Source of the DNA: Cynocephalus volans
Lineage: Eukaryota; Chordata; Mammalia; Dermoptera; Cynocephalidae
Assembly: GCF_027409185.1 (NCBI RefSeq)
Contig: NC_084474.1
Coordinates: forward strand, 95,137,505 to 95,201,504
DNA: 64,000 nucleotides
Reading direction: 5' to 3'
Made by a program: the position numbers and the translations under genes. This document shows positions 11,809 to 23,590 of the stretch, one piece after another (the first letter of the stretch is position 1; each line of letters starts with the position of its first letter). Below the pieces are notes generated by a model. That model saw only the letters and a program-made list of their open reading frames with translations. It ran no database searches and was not told the origin of the DNA.

Positions 11809-12102
11809 ATGCTGAAAGCAACAAGAGAGGAGAAACACATAACATTCAATGGAGCCCCAGTAAGGCTCTCAGTGGATTTTTCTGTAGAAGCCCTACAGGC
11901 CAGGAAAGAATGGGATGATATATTGACAGTGCTGAAGGAAAAAGGCTGTCAGCCAAGAACTCTGTATCCAGAAAAACTAACCTTCAAGTACAAAGGAGAA
12001 ATAAAGTCCTTTTCAAACAAACAAAAGCTAAAAGAATTCATCAACACTAGACGTGCATTACAAGAAATGCTAAAGAGAGCTCTTCAATCTGAAAGAAAAT
12101 GA
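11809..12102 (+). pseudogene. L1 ORF1 C-terminal fragment (left arm)
   Basis: An open stretch of 97 codons encodes the C-terminal domain of the L1 RNA-binding protein ORF1p. It includes the conserved 'ARKEWDDIL' and 'LYPEKLTFKYKGEIKSF' blocks and ends 'RALQEMLKRALQ'. The nearly identical inverted copy is at 15018-15338. The N-terminal coiled coil and ORF2 are missing, so it cannot make a working element. Confidence 0.85.
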
Positions 12103-12289
12103 TGCTGAAGAGCAGCAAGAAAACTTCTGAAGATACAAAACTCATTAGTAAAGTAAATACATAGACAACCTCAGTACTCCAGTATGGCAAGGATGATGAC
12201 TAAACCACTTATATCTTTATTATAAGGACTAAAATACAAACCTATCAAGACAGTAACGTATCCCAAAACGATGGAAAAGATTAATTTCT

Positions 12290-15200
12290 TCATTTCTTCT
12301 CCAGCTATTCTGTTGTTGACATAAAAGAAGGCAACTGATTTTTATGTTGATTTTGCATCCTGCCACTATACTTAATTCATTTATTAGTTCTAGTAATTTT
12401 TGGTGGAGTCCTAGGGTTTTCCATGTGTAGAATCATATCATCTGCAAATAGGGACAATTTGACTTCCTCCTTTACAATTTGAATGGCCTTTTTTGCTTTC
12501 TCTTGCCTTGCTGCTGTGGCTAAAACTTCTAATATTATGTTGAATAAGAAGGGGAAAAGTGGGCATCCTTGTCTTGTTCCAGATCTTACAGGAAAAGCCT
12601 TCAATTTTTGTCCATTCAGTATGATGCTAGCTGTAGGTTTGTCATATATGGCCTTTATTGTGTTGAGGTACATCTACTTAATTTGTTGAGTGTTTTTATC
12701 ATGAGGGATGATGGATTTTATCAAATGCTTTTTCTTTATCTATTGAAATGATCGTATTTTTTTTCTTTGTTTTGTGGATGTGATATATCACATTTATAGA
12801 TTTGCACATTTTGAACCATTTTTGCATCCCTGGGATGCATCCCACTTGATTGTGGTGTACCATCTTTTTAATGTGCTGATGGGTTGTATTTGCTAGTATT
12901 TTGTTGAGGATCTTCTTATCTGTGTTCATTAGGGATATTGGTCTGTAGTTTTCTTTTTTGTGTGTCTTTCCGCTTTTGGTATGAGGGTAATGCTAGCCTC
13001 GTAGAATGAGTCTGGAAATACTCCCTCCTCTTCAACTTTTTGGAAGTGTTTGAGAAGAACTGGTATTAGTTCTTCTTTACATATTTGGTAGAATCCAGCA
13101 GTAAAGCCATCTGGTCCTGGGGTTTTCTTCATTGGAAGATGTTTCATTACTGCTTCAATCTCATTACTCTTTATGAGTCTGTTTAGGTTTTCTAGTTCTT
13201 CATGGTTCACTTTGGTAATTTGTATGGGTCCAGGAATTTATTCATTTCTTCTGGGTTTTCCAACTTTTTCTCATATAGCTGTTCAAAGTAGTCTCTTATG
13301 GTCCTTGTATTTCTGTGGTATCAGTTGTAATGTCTCCTTTTTCATTTCTGATTTTGCTAATTTGAGCCTTCTCTTTTTTTCCTTGATAGTCTAGCTAAAG
13401 GTTTATTGATTTTGTTTATCTTTTTGAAAACCATCGTTTTGTTTCTGCAATCTTTTGTCTTTTTTAAGAGTATCTACTTCATCTATTTCTGCTCTGATTT
13501 TTGCTGTTTCTCTCCTTCTACTGATTTTGAGATTACTTTGTTCTTGTTTTTCCGCTTTTTGAGGTATAACGTTAGCTTGTTTCTTAACATGGAGACATTT
13601 ATTGCTATAAGCTGCCCTCTTAGAACTGCATTTGCTGTATCCCACAGCTGCTGGTATGTTGTGTTTTTATTTGTCTCTAAGAACTTTTTAATTTCTCTTT
13701 TGTTTCCTTCTTTGACCCATTTTTTGTTTAGGAGCGTATTGTTTAATTTCCATGTATGTGTTGGTTTCTAGTGTCTCTTTTGGGATTGCTTGCTAGTTTA
13801 ATCCATTGTGGTCGGACAAGGTGATTGATATGATTGCCATGTTTTAAAATTTGTTGAGACTTGTTTTGTGTCCTAACCTATGGTATATACTAGAGAATGT
13901 TCCATGTGCTCCTCAAAAGAATGTGCATTCTGCACCTATTGGATGAAATATTCTATAAATGTCCATTAGGGCAAATCAGCCTAAAGTAGAGATTAATTCT
14001 GATATTTCCTGGTTAATTTTCTGTCTGGATGATCTTTCCTTTGGTCAAAATGAGGTATTAAAAACCCCAACTATTATTGTCCTGGAGTCTATCACTCCTG
14101 ATGGATCCAGTAGTAACTGCTTTGTATAACTGGGTGCTACAGTGTTGAGTGCATATATATTTAGAAATGTTGTATCCTAATTGAATTGTTGTTGAATTGA
14201 TCTCTTTAGCATTATACAATGACTTTCCTCATTTTATCTTTTTATTTTGCTCTCCTTGGCTTGAAGTCTATTTTATCTGATATAAGTATAGCTACTCTTG
14301 TTCTTTTGTGGTTTCAATTTGCATGAAATAACTTTTTACATCCCTTCACTTTCAGCCTGTGTGTGTCTTTATCAGTTAAGTGAATTTTCTGTAGGCATCA
14401 TATTGTTGGTTCTGGTTTTATAATCCATTCAGCCACTCTGTGTCTTTTAATTGGGGCATTTAGTCTGTTGACATTTAAAATTGTCATTGATATACAGAGA
14501 CTCATTAAGGTCACGTGCTATTTTTTTTTCTGGCTATTTTGTAGATTCTTTTTTCCAGGCTTACTATCTTGCTGGAGGTTGGGTGGTTTTCTCTAGTTTC
14601 ACATCTTGATTTCTTGCTATTTATTTTTAGAATGTTTGTTATAAGTTTTTGTGTTATGATTGCCATGAGGCTTAGAGAAAACATTTTATAGCAATAACAA
14701 ATCATTTTAGACTAATAACAACTTACCGTTGATATCTGAGAAAAAAGAAAAGCCAAAACCAGCTCTATACTTTGGTCTCATTACTCACCACTTTTTCATG
14801 TTTTGTTATTCCAAGTTACATCTTTAAATATAGCCTATCTCTTACATGGTTTGGGTATAGGATAGTGTCTTGGTAGATCTGTCTCTTTTAGTCCTCATGC
14901 TAAAGATATAAGTGGTTTATTCACCATCCTTGCAATACTGGAGTACTGAGATTGTCTATGTATTTACTTTACTAATGAGTTTGGTATCTTCAGAAGTTTT
15001 CTTGCTACTTTTCAGCATCATTTTCTTTCAGATTGAAGAGCTCTCTTTAGCATTTCTTGTAATGCACGTCTAGTGTTGATGAATTCTTTTAGCTTTTGTT
15101 TGTTTGAAAAGGACTTTATTTCTCCTTTGTACTTGAAGGTTAGTTTTTCTGGATACAGAGTTCTTGGCTGACAGCCTTTTTCCTTCAGCACTGCGAATAT

Positions 15201-15851
15201 ATCATCCCATTCTCTTCTGGCCTGTAGGGCTTCTACAGAAAAATCCACTGAGAGCCTTACTGGGGCTCCATTGAATGTTACGTGTTTCTCCTCTCTTGTT
15301 GCTTTCAGCATTTTCTCTTTGTCTTTGGTTTTAATCATTTCATTATTATATGTCTTCAGGTGCTCCTTTTTGTATTGAATTTGATTGGCAACTTCTGAGA
15401 TTCCTGTATCTATGTTCTGTCATCTTTCTCCATACTTGAGAAAATTTCTGTCATTATTTCCTTGAATATGCTTTCTAAATGGTTTTTTTTTTTTTCTTCT
15501 GCTTTGGATATGTCAATTATACAGAGGTTATTTCATTTAAGGGAGTCCCATATTTGCTGATGTTCTGTTTTGTTTCTTTTTCATTCTTTTTTCTTTTGGC
15601 TCCTCCGATCTAATATTTACATGTGTTTTATCTTTGAGCTCACTAATTCTTTCCTCTGTTTAAGTCTTCTGTTGGAGATTTCTATCCTTCTGCTCCTGAT
15701 TTTTTCCCCAGATACCATTTAATTTTCTATTTGTATTTTCTTGTGACTTCCCGAACATCCTTATGAGGGTTATTCTGAGTCTTCTGTCAGACATTTCATA
15801 GATCAGCTGTTCCTCTGCATCCATTGCTGGTTTACTTTGATGCCTGGGCAT
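12290..15851 (-). mobile_element. L1 element, minus strand, 3'-truncated (ORF1 complete in outline, ORF2 to RT domain)
   Basis: Reading minus strand from 15851: an ORF1 start (MPRHQSK), the coiled-coil part with a break around 15340-15660, and the ORF1 C-terminal domain (15338-15018). ORF2 endonuclease sequence follows with stops (about 14700-13400), then the reverse transcriptase from 13210: '[12 protein letters not shown]' at ~13120 and the FADDM catalytic motif at ~12440. The element stops at ~12290 inside ORF2, with no 3' UTR or poly(A). Losing the 3' end is unusual for L1, which normally truncates at the 5' end. The frames are broken, so it is not active. Confidence 0.85.
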
Positions 15852-16865
15852 TAGAGCAGACTGCTACATTTTCTGGGGTTTATAGTTGTTCCTTGGTTGT
15901 GTTAGATCTTTACTGGCTAATATCAGAGCTATGTCTCTGTTCTGTGGTTCTCCTCCTCCCCCACCCCCATTCTGTTGTGGATTAATTGCTACCAACATGA
16001 CTTAGACTTGTCACGGGAACTAATGTGCTGTCCGGTGGTCATTTCCTGAATTAGGGGACCTTTCTTTGGGAACTAGAGCTTGAGCTCTTTTCTTGAGCTA
16101 AATTCCTTCTTTGCCACTGATTCTCTGGGGAAGAATATTTTTGTGCAGATTGTAAATCACTTCTGGGTCTGGGCTGTGTGGAATTCTGGCCCAGGACTGA
16201 GTCTTTCCTGCACATTGAGCCCCCCTGCAGTAATATGTAGTAGAATTGGCTGAGTACTGTTCACAAGTATCACACTTGCCAAAGTACTATTCACAAGAAG
16301 TGGCACACTTACTAAAGTACCTTTCAGAACAAGTATCACACTAGCCAAAGTAGTATTCTCAATAAGTAGCACACTAGCCATAGCATCATTCTCAATGATT
16401 AGCACACTAGCCAAAGTATTATTCTCAACAAATAACATACTTGCCAAAGTACTATTCTCAACAGGCAGCACACTTGCTCAGCACTTTTTGGTTACTAATC
16501 ACATCAGGCAGATAGAATTTAAAGGCTTTTTATTTCAGGAGATGTCAACCAGGAGACAGAGGATTAAGTCCCAACTGTCTCCCTAATTGACTGAGGGCTG
16601 GAGTTTATATAGATAAATGTCCCTGGGAGCCAGGATGTCTTTAAGTATGATGGACAGCTGTTTCCTGCTTTGAGAGATGTATCTGATGACACAGGATGTG
16701 TGCTTTTGATTCAATCTTAATCATAAAGGGCTTGCTATAAAGGGAAAACAGTTAACTGTATAGTGTGCATACAAGTGTGGGGAGTTTTCCACATTTACAC
16801 TTGCAGGAGGAGTGTAAAATGACATCTGCCCTCAGAGCTCCATTAGGCCTCCACTGCCCTGGCCC
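14830..16865 (-). repeat. Right arm of large inverted repeat (partner 10915-12275)
   Basis: Contains, 5' to 3' on the minus strand, the LTR-like segment (tataaa and aataaa elements near 16600 and 16530), about seven 33-bp units, a ~400-bp leader, L1 ORF1 and the ORF1/ORF2 junction. With the left arm it brackets a ~2.5 kb loop of ORF2. Confidence 0.9.
16255..16478 (-). repeat. 33-bp tandem repeat, about seven units (right arm)
   Basis: Same unit as 11298-11430 with two additional central units. On the minus strand one frame runs open for 104 codons as an 11-residue repeat. The copy number differs between arms, so the array changed after the inverted duplication. Confidence 0.8.
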
Positions 16866-16869
16866 ACCT

Positions 16870-17224
16870 GAATAGCTCCCCTCAGGACCCAAGGTCCCCT
16901 CTGACTTCAGCCCACTCCCTTCAGGAATCTTAATGCGCCCCTTTGACCTTGAGGCCTCTCTTCCTGGGCTCCCAATGCTCCCCTTATAACTTGAGGGCCT
17001 TTCCGTCAAGGACATGGTGCCCTCCTTAGACTCTGAGTTCCTTCAGTTCAGGGTGTAATGCCCATTCTCACATCGAGCCCCTTCTTCCCGAGGTTCCCAA
17101 TGCTGCCCTTAGTCCTTGACTTCCCTCCCCACAAGGATCCAAGTCATCCCCTTACACTTTGAGCCCCCTCCCTTAAGGGTTTCCAAGACCCTTCTTAGAC
17201 CTTGAGCCCCCTCCCCTCAAGTAT
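16870..17224 (-). repeat. GC-rich ~40-bp minisatellite at the outer end of the right arm
   Basis: Diverged units of the form 'gaccttgagccccctcccctcaagg'. It is the mirror image of the array at 10636-10905 and the same family as 45885-46540. It ends exactly where the solo LTR starts. Confidence 0.75.
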
Positions 17225-17834
17225 TGTTGTAGTGTCCAGAAAGGAAAGAATATTCTTGGAGACTGACTTAGGAAATTTGGAAAAAAAGTTTATTGCCGGC
17301 AGCCGGGACCATGCTAGCCAATTTGATCAGCGCGGCCCTGAGCCGTTTTCCTTCAAGGTTTTTATCTTAACATGCGTGGGCAAACTTTAAGCATCAGATA
17401 CATTTTAGACAATGCAAGCAAGCCAACAGTACATAAACTAATTTTGTGGTTAGCCTTTAGCAGGGGCTTTTCACCTGTCCCTCCCCCTCATTATTACTTC
17501 CTTGAATAAAAACAAAATGGATGGTTTTTATACAATATGGTGTTACTTGTGTTAACTTTAACTGGCAGCTAGTGACATCCTCTTAGGCATACAGGATGTT
17601 CTGCAAAAGTGAGCCCAGCTGGCTTACAGAGGCTGAAATATGCAAGTTTCCGCAGAGCATAAAACTTCCCATAAACACATGTATTGAAGAAGCTTTTGGG
17701 TTAGGGTCTTTATCACACCTGGGTATAAAGGCAGGAAGTGTGGTTACTTGAGGAGGGGTCTTAGAAAGCTAGCCTATTTCTCATCTACACAGGAAGGAGT
17801 TGAGAGCTGACAGCCTGTGGTTTTCTTGCTAACA
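17225..17834 (-). mobile_element. Solo LTR of an endogenous retrovirus
   Basis: Read on the minus strand it begins TGTTAGCAAG and ends CTACAACA (TG...CA). It carries an AATAAA followed by an A-poor R/U5 end near 17290. No internal retroviral sequence is attached on either side. The flanks share only a 4-base CTTG/CAAG, so the target-site duplication is uncertain. Confidence 0.7.
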
Positions 17835-18352
17835 CAAGCACAAGCTTGTGACCACAGAACTACAGAGTACTGAAGTATTCAACTGTATTTTGCAACTGGG
17901 ACAAAGATGGGTTTTCTCGTGTTACTTGTAACATTCACCTTGGCTAACTCTATCAGTATTCCAAAGCAACTGCATGTTTTGTTAGCAAAATACCCATTTG
18001 TTTAAGGTTCTTACATAGTTGACACCTAATATTCACAGGATATGAAAATTGTTAACAGGAAAGTAACTTGAAATGATCGCCAGCCTTGCCTAATATCTCA
18101 GTTATTATGTGATATAAGTATAATTGTATAAATAAATGAATGAGATAAATGTAAAATGAATTAAATAAAAGATTAACTTATTATGTTATATTAAATTAAA
18201 TGATACTCATTAAATGCCTGAGCCATTTCCAAGTAAGATTTTTAAAAACTAATACATAATGAGCTCAACATAAATATAAGTTTGTTTTTGGGCTCTTAAA
18301 TTTTATAGAGACTAAATGAATTTGGGTCTATTAATATACATTAAAAAGTGCA
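17835..18352. repeat. AT-rich ERV-like sequence, also present at 51556-51920
   Basis: From 18005 to 18350 it matches 51556-51920 in the same orientation, e.g. 'gaaaattgttaacagg' and 'tcattaaatgcctgag'. There are no long ORFs. It is probably the non-coding internal or 3' part of an ancient retrovirus-like element, but the family was not identified. Confidence 0.5.
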
Positions 18353-18354
18353 AT

Positions 18355-19905
18355 CCCTATCAGGATCCTAGCTGACTTATTTGTAGACATGGAAAAACTG
18401 ATTCACAAATTCACATAAATTACAAGGGACCTGCACTGCCATAATAAAAGAACAACATAGGAAGACTCATACTTCCAGATTTTAAAACTTACTACAGAGC
18501 AATGGTAATCACAACAGTGTGCGACTGTCACAACGGCAGACATAAGATCAAGGAATTGAACTGTGAGTCCAGAAACAAAACCAAACACTATGGTAAACTG
18601 ATTTTTGATGAATGTGCCAAGACCATCTAAGGGAATGAATGGTTTTTACAACACATGGCATCGAGACAACTTTATAACTATGTGGAAAAGAATAAAGTTG
18701 GACCTTCACCTCAGACCACATGGCTAAATTAACTAAAAATGGATCATCAAAGATTTGATCACAACAGCTAAAACTGTAAAAGCCACAGAAGGAAACATAC
18801 AGGCAATTCTTGATGACTTTGGATTTGGCGAAGGTCATGACATCAAGAATATGCACAACAAAAGGTGCAGGAGATATTCTGGACTTCGTCAAAAATTAAA
18901 AATGTTTGTGCTTCACAGGGTACTCTCAAGGAAATGAAAAGACAACCCACAGAATGGGAGAAAGTATTTGCAAACCATATATCAGATAAGAGATTTGAAT
19001 CACGAAAACATATTCTTACAATTCAGCAATAAAAAGACAACCCAACTTTAAGATGGGCAATCATTTGAATAGGCATTTCTCTAAGGAAGAGAAACAAAGG
19101 GCCAAGAAGTACATGGAGGGTTCTTGACATCAATAGTCACATGGGGAATGTAATCCAAAAACCACAATGAGATGCCCCTTCACATCCACTAGAATGGCTA
19201 GAATCAAAAACAACAAGTGTGGGAATTCTCACGCACTGCTGATGGGAATGTAAAATATTGTAGCCACTTTGGAAAACTGTTGGGCAGTTCTTCAAATGAT
19301 TCAATAGAGAGTTAGCACTGGACCCAGCAATCCCACTAGGCACATATCCAAGAGACCAAAAAACATATGTCCATACAAAAATTTTACATAAATGTTTATA
19401 GAAGCATTATTCATAATAGTCAAAGGTGGAAACAACCCAAATGTCTCTCAGTTGAAGAATGGGTAAACAAAATGTGGTATATTCATTTAAGGCAATATTA
19501 TTCAGCCATAAACATCAAGTATTAACACATGCTGTAAATGGGTGAACCTTGAAAACATTAAGCTAAATGAAAGTTACTTCCAAAAGATCGCATATTATAC
19601 TCACATAATTCAGTTCACAGAAACAGTCTAGAACAGGCAAATGTATAGGTAAAGGAAGTGCATTAGTGGTCGCTAGTAATGGAGGGTGATACTGGGTAGT
19701 GTAGGAGAGTGATCACTGAAGGGTATGGGGTTTTTGAGGTGATGTAAATGTTCTAAATTGACTGTGGTGATGATTGTCCTATCTGTAAATATACTAAAAA
19801 TTATTGAAGTGTATACATTAAATTGGTGAATTATATGATATGTGAATCACATCTCAATAAAGCTATTAAAATTAATAAACAAATTAACACAAAATAAAAA
19901 AACTT
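18355..19905 (+). mobile_element. L1 3' end, plus strand
   Basis: ORF2 C-terminal remnants with many stops are followed by a 3' UTR with typical L1M phrases: 'gggaatgtaaaatattgtagccactttggaaaac', 'ccatacaaaaattttac', and the late 'gtgaatcacatctcaataaagct' just before an A-rich tail near 19900. Confidence 0.8.
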
Positions 19906-19914
19906 TTAAATATG

Positions 19915-21305
19915 GAGAAGCTCCCTCCATCCAGAAGCAGGCAAGCAGCAGAATACACCAAGGGGGCCAGTGCAGGAACTGAGGGCAGCAGTCACCTGCA
20001 CCTGGAAGCAGGCAAGCAGCAGAGCATGCCCAGGGACCTAGGCAGGAGCCGAGGGCAGCATCCCCCACCTGGAAGCAGGCAAGGAGCATAACAAAATCAC
20101 CACATCCATACAGGTGGCCCACCACAGGCACTGCCACAGCCATGGCTGCCCAAAACACAGCTTGGTGCCACAGCAGTAGCCACAGCCTCCATGCAGGTGA
20201 CTCAGCAGACACATGACGGCACTGACACAAGGAGTGTCACCAGCAGAGGCTAGAAAAAGAGGCCATCTCTCTCCTGAAACCCCTCTCCAAAGTAACAGAA
20301 GAAGCAACTGCTCTACCAGATGACCAGACATCAATGGAGAGATACTAGAAATAAAAATATCCAAGAAAATATGACACCACCAAAAGAATACAGTAATTCT
20401 CAAATACCAGACCCTATAGAGCATGAAACCCTTGAAATGACTGAAAAGGAATTCTGAACAACAATCTTAAGGAAACTCACTGAGATATGTGACTACTCAG
20501 ACAATGTGATGAAATAAGAAAAAAAAATTCAGGATATGAAGAAAGAAATTTACAAAGAGATTAATACCTTGATAAAGAATGTAGCAGAACTCATGGAACT
20601 AAAAGATTAACTCAACAAAATAAAGAACACAACTGAGAGCTTAAGCAGCAGCCTAAAGCAAGCAGAAGAAAGAATTTCTGATCTTGAAAATGGTCTTTTT
20701 AAAATAGCCCAGGCAGACAAAAAAAGAAAAAAAGAATTTTTAAAAATGAAGAAAATATAAGAGAGCTAGTGTACAGCCTTAATTGAACAAACATTCGATT
20801 CATGGGTGTTCCGAAAGGGGTGGAGAAAGGAAAAGGCATGGAAAACCTATTTAACAAAATAATAATGGAAAACTCCCTGGGTATAGGGATGGACAGGTAC
20901 CTTCACACCCAGGAGGTTCAAAGATCCCCAAACAGATTCAACCCAAAAAGATCCTCTCCAAGACACATTATAGTCAAACTGGCAAAGCTCAAAGACAACA
21001 AGAGAATCTTAAAAAGAAGCAAGAGAAAAGTGTCAAGTCACCTATAAGGGAGCCCTTGTCAGACTAACTGAAGACTTCTCTATAGAAACTCTACAGGCTA
21101 GAAGAAAACGGGATGATATATTCAAAATAATAAAAGAAAAAAGCCTGCCAGCCAAGAATACCATACCCAACAAGGCTATCCTTCAGATCTGAGGGGAAAA
21201 TAGTGTATTCTGCAGACAAACAAAAACTGTGGGAGTTCACCACCACACAACCAGCCCTGCAAGAAATCCTCAAGAGAGTCCTGCATCAGGAAACTGAAAA
21301 CTGAT
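19915..21305 (+). mobile_element. L1 5' portion (5' leader and ORF1), plus strand, lacking its 3' end
   Basis: Starts with two or three ~65-bp leader repeats around 'cctggaagcaggcaagcagcag' (19935-20100). A broken ORF1 begins at the ATGACCAGACATC near 20320; its C-terminal domain is recognisable to ~21300 ('ggaagaaaacgggatgatatattc'). It abuts antisense ORF2 at ~21308 with no poly(A) tail. Confidence 0.75.
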
Positions 21306-21307
21306 CA

Positions 21308-21785
21308 TTCTTCTTACCAGCTATAGTTCTTTTCAGACTTTCTGTTTTTTTAAATAACTCAGTCTTGATAGGTGGTGTGTTTCTAGGAATGTGTTCATCT
21401 GGATGATCTAATTTGTTGACCAACAATTATTTATAGTATTCTCTTATAACCCTTTTGATTTCTGCAAATTTGGTTGTAATGACCCCTCTTTCATTTCTGA
21501 TTTTAGTAATTTGAGTCTTCTCTCTTTTTTCTTAGTCCATCTAGGTAAAGGTCTGTCTATTTTGGGGATCGTATCAAAGTACCAACTTTTGGTTTCATTG
21601 ATTTTTTGTATTTTTTTCCTATTTTCTACTTCTTTTATCTATGCTTTAATTTTTATTATTTACTCTCTTTGCTAGGTTGGGGCTTAGTTTGCTCTTCATT
21701 TTCTAGTTTACTAAGGTGCAAAAGTGATTGTTGATCTGAGATCTTTCTTATTAATGTATGCATTTACATTAAGTAAATTTCCATT
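21308..21785 (-). mobile_element. L1 ORF2 fragment, minus strand
   Basis: Antisense ORF2 sequence with the phrases 'aatttgagtcttctctctt', 'aaaggtctgtctattttg' and 'ccaacttttggtttcattg'. It is joined head-on to the plus-strand 5' fragment before it. Confidence 0.7.
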
Positions 21786-22660
21786 TTAGCAAAAAGAAAG
21801 GATGAAGTACTGATGCGTGTTACAACATGGGTGGCCTTTCAAAACATCAGGCCACCTGAAAGAAGCCAGACTCAAAAGGCCAAATATTGTATACCATGCT
21901 TATGCAATATTCAGTGTGATCGGTCCTTTTGTGTGTCGGTGTAGCTAAGCCATGGTGCCCAGTTGTTTTGTCAAACATCAGTTTAAATGTTGCTATAAAG
22001 GTAATGTTTATCTGTGATTAACTTTTAAAACAGTAGACTTTGAGCAGAACATATGACCCTCCATAATGTGGGTGGGCTTTACCCAATCAATCAAAGGCTT
22101 AAAGAGCAAAGACTGAGGTTCCCCAAAGTGGAAGGAATTCGCCTCAGAAGATTGCAATGTACACATGCTGCCTGAGTTTCCTGCCTGCTGCCATGTGGAA
22201 TTTGGACTCAAGTCTGCAACATCACTTCTTACCTAAATTTTCTTTCTGGCCTACCCCGCAGAGTTTGGACTTGCCTGCACCCACAACTGGATAAGCCAGT
22301 TCCTTAGAATAAATCTCCTTCAATCTCAATCTCAATCTCTCTCTTTCCTCCACTGGAATTGGCTGTCTGGGGAACCCAGCCTGATAAATCCAACACAGGC
22401 AAATCCACAGAGATGGAAAGTGGATTAGTAGTTGACAAGGCCTGTGGGGAGAGTGAATGAGGAGTCACTGTGCATTTGGTGTGGATATTTTATTGGGGTC
22501 TAAAATGTTCTGGAATTAGATAGTGGTAACAGTTGCACACCATTGTGAATGTACTAAAATCACTGAATTATAACCTTTAAAATGGTTAAAATAGTGAATT
22601 TTGTGTTATGGGAAACTTTTTTAATAATTTAAAAATCAGCTAATAGGTTTTTGAAAGGAG
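21786..22660 (+). mobile_element. Old L1 3' UTR interrupted by another repeat (21945-22395)
   Basis: The flanking parts are L1M 3' end: 'gatgaagtactgatgcgtgttacaacatgg' before, and 'gtgaatgtactaaaatcactgaattataac' after. The insert (about 21945-22395) is a common mammalian LTR-like repeat with 'ccataatgtgggtgggc' and 'agccagttccttagaataaat'; I cannot name it with certainty. Confidence 0.65.
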
Positions 22661-23449
22661 GAGGCAGAGAATGACAAGGACCTAAATTTCCTGCTCCCTC
22701 CTTGTCATTTTTCTGATACTGAACAGGGCTTCATAGAGAGGGACGGCAGCAGCCCCAAACTCTCTTTGCCATTTCAGGGCAGTCAACAGCTGGCTTTAGG
22801 GCTGTTTTAACCATTATAAGGCTATAATTTCAGTGTGTTCAGTACATTCACAACTTTGTGCAACTCTCACTAGTACCTAATTTGAGAGCAGTTTAGACCC
22901 CCAAAAGAAACCCACACCGAATAAACAGTGACTCCTTGCCAGGTGTTAGCACCTGGAGAAACAGTCTATTGCTTGAGTGAAGCCAGGTGCTGTGTGGAGA
23001 GGCAACCCCACTCCCTGCAGAACCTGTCTGACCCACACAAGGGCACTGAACAAGTAATAACACCAGGCCCTGAGGATCCAGGTGTCACCTCATTGCCAGG
23101 TACCTTCCGTGTTTCCATCACTCCCTGAGCCGAGGACTGGAAAGGATGGATACAGTCTGAGCACAGCTCTCCTTAGCCAACTTGGAGATTATCCCCCTGT
23201 AACCATTTTGCTTTTTGATGAAAATACTCATCTCTGGATGCTAAACCAGAAAGGTGTTTGTGGCATGCTTGCACTATGAATATTTAGCCCACAATGTCTA
23301 AAGAGAGAAAAAACAGTTCAAAAACTATAACCACAAAGTAATTCCTGAGTATGTTGTAAAGCAGAGAAGAGCAGGTCTCAGCAGAGACTCCACTATGGCT
23401 GCCTGCGTACATGAATGTTCACAGACATTTTCAGCAAAGAAAACTTTCC
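22661..23449. other. 3' flank of GML; no gene
   Basis: The region 22820-22920 resembles an old L1 3'-end fragment ('gttcagtacattcacaactttgtgcaac'). The remainder (22925-23449) looks unique and holds no recognised gene. It lies just beyond the GML poly(A) signal. Confidence 0.5.
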
Positions 23450-23455
23450 TTTATT
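23450..23455 (-). terminator. GML poly(A) signal AATAAA
   Basis: Plus-strand tttatt reads AATAAA on the minus strand about 140 bases after the GML stop codon, a normal spacing for a short 3' UTR. Confidence 0.7.
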
Positions 23456-23590
23456 TCTCTTTTAAAATAAACCATAAATAGTCCAACTGGAGACCCGGAG
23501 GATCAGTGCCTCTGGTTCACAAGGGACCAATGCAGAGTGACACTGGTCTGGGGAATGGGCGAAGATGACAGAACCTGCAAGGAGGGGTTC

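Larger units (their letters stand above)
10915..12275 (+). repeat. Left arm of large inverted repeat (partner 14830-16865)
   Basis: Matches the reverse complement of 14830-16865 end to end, starting at the shared 'gagggcagatgtcattttac' and ending near 12275. Compared with the right arm it lacks about 540 bases (right-arm 15395-15935, between 11730 and 11731) and two units of a 33-bp tandem repeat. Contents from left to right: LTR-like segment, 33-bp repeats (11298-11430), spacer, then L1 ORF1 C-terminal coding sequence. Confidence 0.9.
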
